Assembly: GCA_029861795.1 (NCBI GenBank) | Contig: JAOTYS010000112.1 | Span: 1-11,421 of the forward strand | From: Gammaproteobacteria bacterium | GTDB lineage: Bacteria > Pseudomonadota > Gammaproteobacteria > Arenicellales > JAOTYS01 | Direction: 5' to 3' | DNA: 11,421 nt | Shown: positions 8,010 to 11,421 of the stretch, piece after piece | Layout: each line of letters opens with the position of its first letter | Numbering within the stretch: position 1 is the first letter of the stretch | The notes under the pieces: model-generated | Databases searched by the model: none | What the model was told of the DNA's origin: nothing | The model's input: the letters and a program-made list of their open reading frames with translations, nothing else | Program-made: the position numbers and the translations under genes

Positions 8010-8042
8010 CACAGAATGCCAGATGCGCGCCTTGGAGCCAAA

Positions 8043-9389
8043 TCATTTACCGATGCAGAACTCCGCAAATATACGCCCCAGTAGCTCCTCACTGGTGAAC
8101 TCCCCGACAATCTCCCCTAGGGATTGCTGTACCAGCCTGAGCTCCTCAGCTAACAACTCGCCTGCTCTTAGCTCGAGTTGCTCGTAGCCACGAGCCAAAT
8201 GCTCTCGAGCCTGGTCGATTGCCGCAAGATGCCGTCTTCTGGCGAGGAACGTGGACTCCCCCGCTTGCTCGAACCCCATGCACGCCTTAAGGTGATCGCG
8301 TAATACGGGGACTCCAGCCCCCGTCTTTACCGACAGCGCTACCACAGGCAGACTTGACTCTTCGCTCAGCCCGGGTGTGCGTCCGGTCAAATCGATCTTG
8401 TTACGAACTAGCGTAACACTGGAATCTGCCGGGAGCTGGTCTATGAGTGAGGTTTGTGAAGTTTGCTGGTCGCTGTCGTCCATCACCAGCAAGATTCTGT
8501 CCGCCTCATGCATCGCCTGGTGTGCGCGGCGCACACCTTCGGTCTCAACCTCATCTTGTGTATCTCGCAATCCCGCGGTATCCGCCACATGCAGAGGCAT
8601 CCCGTCGAGCTGAATCGCCTCTTCGATCAAGTCGCGGGTGGTCCCAGGGTTGACGTTCACAATGACACGATCTTGCTCTACAAGAGTGTTAAACAAACTT
8701 GACTTCCCCGCGTTAGGCAAGCCCGCAATGACTACTCTTATGCCATCGCGTAGCAGCGAACCCTGACGCGCCGATTGGGCCAAGTCATCGAGATGCGCCC
8801 GAGCTTGCTGCATGCGTCGAGACAGTTCCTGGTCTTCCAGAAAGTCCACCTCCTCTTCCGGAAAATCGATGGCTGCTTCTATATGCACCCGCAATAAAGT
8901 AATGGTCTCGACCACCTGACGTACGCGCTTCGAGAAGGCTCCCTGCAGCGAGCGCACGGCGCAACGCGCTGCCATCGCCGATCCGCTCTGGATGAGATCG
9001 GCAATAGCTTCTGCTTGGGCCAGGTCGAGCTTTCCATTGAGAAACGCACGCTCTGAAAACTCTCCCGCGCGCGCAAGTCTTGCTCCAAGCTGTAACACTC
9101 GGGTGACCAACATATCTAGCACCACAGGTCCGCCATGGCCGTGCAGTTCCAATACGTGCTCGCCGGTATAGGATCGCGGGGCAGCGAAGTAGAGCGCAAT
9201 ACCCTGGTCTATGGGCTCACCGGCGTCATTGCGAAACGTGGCGAGGGTTGCAACCCGGGGCTCGGGCACAAAGCCCAGTAGTGCGGTCGCCACAGAAGGA
9301 ACCGCATCGCCTGAAGTGCGCACTACGCCGATCCCACCCATTCCAGGTGGGGTGGCCACCGCTACGATCGTCTCTCGGCTAAATGTCAT
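8043..9389 (-). CDS. mnmE: MnmE (TrmE), tRNA modification GTPase
   Basis: This 448-residue GTPase is the partner of MnmG in modifying the tRNA wobble uridine. The N-terminal tetrahydrofolate-binding domain starts with ETIVAVATPPG and includes ELHGHGGP and GEFSERAFLNGKLDL. A helical domain follows, and the inserted G domain has GLPNAGKS (residues 223-230), GTTRD (249-253), DTAG (270-273) and NKID (330-333). The protein ends in FCIGK, the invariant C-terminal Cys motif. Length and motif positions match E. coli MnmE (454 residues). The ATG at 9389 is chosen because its N-terminus fits the family. The frame also opens at a TTG at 9404. No strong Shine-Dalgarno is seen: the only purine-rich piece, GGACC, lies within an inverted repeat. 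The gene follows yidC in the same direction, as in many gammaproteobacteria, but mnmG does not follow it. Confidence 0.97.
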   Translation of the reverse strand: MTFSRETIVAVATPPGMGGIGVVRTSGDAVPSVATALLGFVPEPRVATLATFRNDAGEPIDQGIALYFAAPRSYTGEHVLELHGHGGPVVLDMLVTRVLQLGARLARAGEFSERAFLNGKLDLAQAEAIADLIQSGSAMAARCAVRSLQGAFSKRVRQVVETITLLRVHIEAAIDFPEEEVDFLEDQELSRRMQQARAHLDDLAQSARQGSLLRDGIRVVIAGLPNAGKSSLFNTLVEQDRVIVNVNPGTTRDLIEEAIQLDGMPLHVADTAGLRDTQDEVETEGVRRAHQAMHEADRILLVMDDSDQQTSQTSLIDQLPADSSVTLVRNKIDLTGRTPGLSEESSLPVVALSVKTGAGVPVLRDHLKACMGFEQAGESTFLARRRHLAAIDQAREHLARGYEQLELRAGELLAEELRLVQQSLGEIVGEFTSEELLGRIFAEFCIGK

Positions 9390-9390
9390 A

Positions 9391-9421
9391 GGTCCACAAC
9401 ACAATCGCTACGTTTTGGACC
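9391..9421 (-). promoter_or_regulatory. Inverted repeat directly upstream of mnmE
   Basis: In the minus-strand transcript GGTCCAAAAC (9421-9412) can pair with GTTGTGGACC (9400-9391) across an 11-nt loop, with nine of ten positions paired and one A-G mismatch. The 3' arm ends one base before the mnmE ATG at 9389-9387 and includes its only Shine-Dalgarno-like bases. It could be an RNA hairpin limiting mnmE initiation, or a DNA operator. The repeat is seen directly; its function is inferred. Confidence 0.4.
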
Positions 9422-9485
9422 GGCGGGTTAGAGGGTGGAAGGAATCACGATCCCTGGACATGTCGCGCCGCTATGCAAGCGCGAC

Positions 9486-11177
9486 TTAAGTACTGCCGGT
9501 GTCTTTTCCGGCGATCCTGCGAGTGATGTGCCACTGCTGCGCGATAGACAGCAAATTATTGACTACCCAGTAAAGCACCAACCCCGCGGGGAAGAAAAGG
9601 AAAAACAACGTAAAGACTACGGGTAGCGCCATCATTATGTTTTTCTGCACTGGATCCAGTGGTGCCGGATTGAGAAACTGTTGTACCACCATAGAACCGC
9701 CCATCAGGATAGGCAGTACGTAATACGGATCCTGTACCGATAGATCTTTCAACCAGAATATAAACGGGGCCTGACGCAGTTCTACACTTTCCAGCAACAC
9801 CCAATACAACGCGATGAAAACCGGAATTTGAATCACAATCGGTAAACAACCTCCCAGCGGGTTGATCTTGTCCTTCTTGTACATCTCCATCATCGCCTGA
9901 TTGAGTTTCTGACGGTCGTCGCCATAACGCTCCTTTAATGTCTTTAGCCGTGGCTGCAACTTTTTCATCCTTGCCATGGACTTATAGCTCGCATTAGACA
10001 ACGGGTAGAACGCGAGCTTGATGAGCAAGGTGAGGATGATGATGGCCCAACCCCAGTTTCCGACTTGCTTATGGATCCTCCGTAGCATCCAAAATAGCGG
10101 TGACGAAATGGGAGTTAACCAACCGTAATCCACAGTAAGCTTTAAACCTTCAGCGGCAGTATCCAGCCTGTCTTGCTCTTTGGGTCCAACGAAAAGTCTG
10201 GTCGAGACCGATGTGTCACTTCCCGCCGCTGCTCGCTGTGGTTCTAGCGTCTTGTATCCTACGTTATAACGCGCTCCGGGCAGCACCCGGCTATAGAATT
10301 CATACCTGCTACCGTCTTTGGGGAGCCACGCGCCGACAAAATAATGCTGAAGCATGGCTACCCAGCCTGAGGTGGTGACGACCTTCAAATTTTGCTCCTG
10401 CATATCGGCAAAATCATATTTGTCATACCGATCTTGAGGCGTGTATATGGCCCCACCAACATAGCTCGGCAGCGCTCGAAGGAAACTGAACCCCTGTTCT
10501 GGTACCACTTGGGTTCTCTGAAATTGGGCGTACAGAAATCCGGTCCAATCGGTAGCTGTCTGGTTGTCGACACGATACTGCACATCGATGATGTAGCTGT
10601 TGCGTCTGAATGTATAAATCTTGCGATAGCTGACGTCGTCCGGTGCGGTCCAAGTCAATTCAACCTGCAGTTTGTCTTGACCGGGTGCTAATTTATGATT
10701 GGTTTCACGGATCTGATACTGCGTTTTGTGGTTGGGATATTCGCGCCCTTCTCCGATAAGTCCGCTTTGGGCGACGAATATGTCAACGCCGCTGTCTTGC
10801 AACAGGGCAAAGGGTTGGTCCGGCTGATCTACGCTGACGGGATATTTGACGAGCTCTACATTGCGCAGGTCGCCTCCTAAGGAGTCTATCTCGGCTCTAA
10901 AGAGATCCGTCTCAACCGTGATACGCGTGCCGCTCCCCAGTTCGCTCGGCGGTTCCTCTGCCACTGTTGGTTCTGCTGTAGTCTGTCCCACATCCGGCGC
11001 GCTCGGTACTTCCTCTGGAAGCGCTTGCTCGGCACCTGCTGTGGCAGCACCAAGATCGGTGTCTACTGCTGCCGCGGGCGGTGCTTGTTGGGGTTGGTTG
11101 TGTTCTAGCCACGCTTGCCACAATAGCAACAGAATCAGGCCCAGCGCGGTGAACAGGAAAAACCGTTGGAAATCCAT
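9486..11177 (-). CDS. yidC: YidC, inner-membrane protein insertase (Oxa1 family)
   Basis: This 563-residue insertase places proteins in the inner membrane, alone or with SecYEG. The start MDFQRFFLF opens a membrane helix (about 6-24). A Pro/Ala/Glu-rich linker (28-80) follows, then the periplasmic P1 domain (about 83-345). The conserved five-helix core runs from about 357. NWGWAIIILTLLIKLAFYPL carries the groove basic residue as Lys387 in place of E. coli Arg366. NPLGGCLPIVIQIPVF and ELRQAPF are the next signatures, then QDPYYVLPILMGG and FPAGLVLYWVVNNLLSI. The C-terminus is short. The size fits a Gram-negative YidC (E. coli 548). ATG at 11177 follows the yidD stop with no spacing (TAGATG), suggesting coupling. 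About 96 bp separate its stop from mnmE. Confidence 0.98.
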   Translation of the reverse strand: MDFQRFFLFTALGLILLLLWQAWLEHNQPQQAPPAAAVDTDLGAATAGAEQALPEEVPSAPDVGQTTAEPTVAEEPPSELGSGTRITVETDLFRAEIDSLGGDLRNVELVKYPVSVDQPDQPFALLQDSGVDIFVAQSGLIGEGREYPNHKTQYQIRETNHKLAPGQDKLQVELTWTAPDDVSYRKIYTFRRNSYIIDVQYRVDNQTATDWTGFLYAQFQRTQVVPEQGFSFLRALPSYVGGAIYTPQDRYDKYDFADMQEQNLKVVTTSGWVAMLQHYFVGAWLPKDGSRYEFYSRVLPGARYNVGYKTLEPQRAAAGSDTSVSTRLFVGPKEQDRLDTAAEGLKLTVDYGWLTPISSPLFWMLRRIHKQVGNWGWAIIILTLLIKLAFYPLSNASYKSMARMKKLQPRLKTLKERYGDDRQKLNQAMMEMYKKDKINPLGGCLPIVIQIPVFIALYWVLLESVELRQAPFIFWLKDLSVQDPYYVLPILMGGSMVVQQFLNPAPLDPVQKNIMMALPVVFTLFFLFFPAGLVLYWVVNNLLSIAQQWHITRRIAGKDTGST

Positions 11178-11405
11178 CTAGTCGCAACCCCGAGAGTCAG
11201 GCACCGGGTCAACTCCCCCGCGATGCCATGGGTGGCAACGCAACACTCTGCGTAGTGCCATACCAACGCCTTTCGTGGCTCCGTGGTACTCGACGGCATC
11301 AATCGCGTATTGCGAACAGCTCGGATAAAACCGGCAGTGTTGTCCCAACATCGGGCTTACTAGATAGCGATAGGTCCGCAAGCAACCTAACAGAAGTTTC
11401 TGCAT
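11178..11405 (-). CDS. yidD: YidD, membrane protein insertion efficiency factor
   Basis: This 75-residue protein is encoded between rnpA and yidC in most bacteria and assists YidC-dependent insertion at the inner membrane. Visible signatures are YRYLVSPMLGQHCRFYPSCS (residues 12-31) and VLRCHPWHRGGVDPVP (54-69), with the three conserved cysteines at 24, 30 and 57. It begins with an amphipathic helix-like stretch. Length is slightly below the usual 80-90 because the C-terminal tail is short. ATG at 11405 has TGAGG 5 nt upstream. The gene abuts yidC. The next gene to the right would be expected to be rnpA, but only 16 bases remain in the window and it cannot be confirmed. Confidence 0.96.
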   Translation of the reverse strand: MQKLLLGCLRTYRYLVSPMLGQHCRFYPSCSQYAIDAVEYHGATKGVGMALRRVLRCHPWHRGGVDPVPDSRGCD

Positions 11406-11421
11406 CGTTGCCTCACCCTCT

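Noticed and set aside
7180..8046. A 288-codon minus-strand open frame whose ATG overlaps the mnmE stop as ATGA.
   Set aside because: It lies within the channel-subunit gene in another frame. It is rich in Cys, His and Trp, shows no domain or membrane pattern, and the alternative frame has clear ExbB/MotA motifs.
10017..10019. Lys387 in YidC where E. coli has Arg366 in the hydrophilic groove.
   Set aside because: It is a conservative basic substitution that I recall from pseudomonad YidC proteins as well, so it is not a defect.

Overview
The window looks like chromosomal DNA of a gammaproteobacterium, somewhat over half GC by eye. The minus strand carries the conserved origin-proximal housekeeping run yidD, yidC, mnmE and, further on, mnmG. 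The YidC core reads most like pseudomonad-type proteins. No rRNA, tRNA, CRISPR array, insertion sequence, integrase or prophage gene was seen, and no gene-free stretch exceeds about 150 bases.

Layout from left to right. Positions 1-1604 (minus) hold the first 534 codons of mnmG, cut by the window edge. A divergent intergenic region of about 140 bp follows. Positions 1745-5662 (plus) hold a tightly overlapping three-gene operon: a MoxR-type AAA+ ATPase, a DUF58 membrane-anchored protein and a TgpA-type membrane transglutaminase. A 32-bp convergent gap separates it from two minus-strand genes at 5695-8009. These encode an ExbB/TolQ/MotA-like channel subunit and an ExbD/TolR-like partner with a very long coiled coil between its membrane helix and its C-terminal domain. 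mnmE, yidC and yidD then continue on the minus strand to the right edge.

How the genes work together. YidD and YidC serve inner-membrane protein insertion. MnmE and MnmG form the complex that modifies the tRNA wobble uridine, yet here they are separated by a five-gene, 6.4-kb block, whereas they are often adjacent in gammaproteobacteria. The MoxR/DUF58/TgpA operon is a known cell-envelope module of unclear substrate. The ExbB/ExbD-like pair is the most unusual part of the window. By eye it keeps the expected proton-path residues (Thr169 and Thr208 in the channel subunit, Asp29 in the partner). It lacks an OmpA-type peptidoglycan-binding domain, TonB, Tol proteins and any defence effector nearby. 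It is therefore best described as an uncharacterised ion-driven membrane motor with a rod-like extension.
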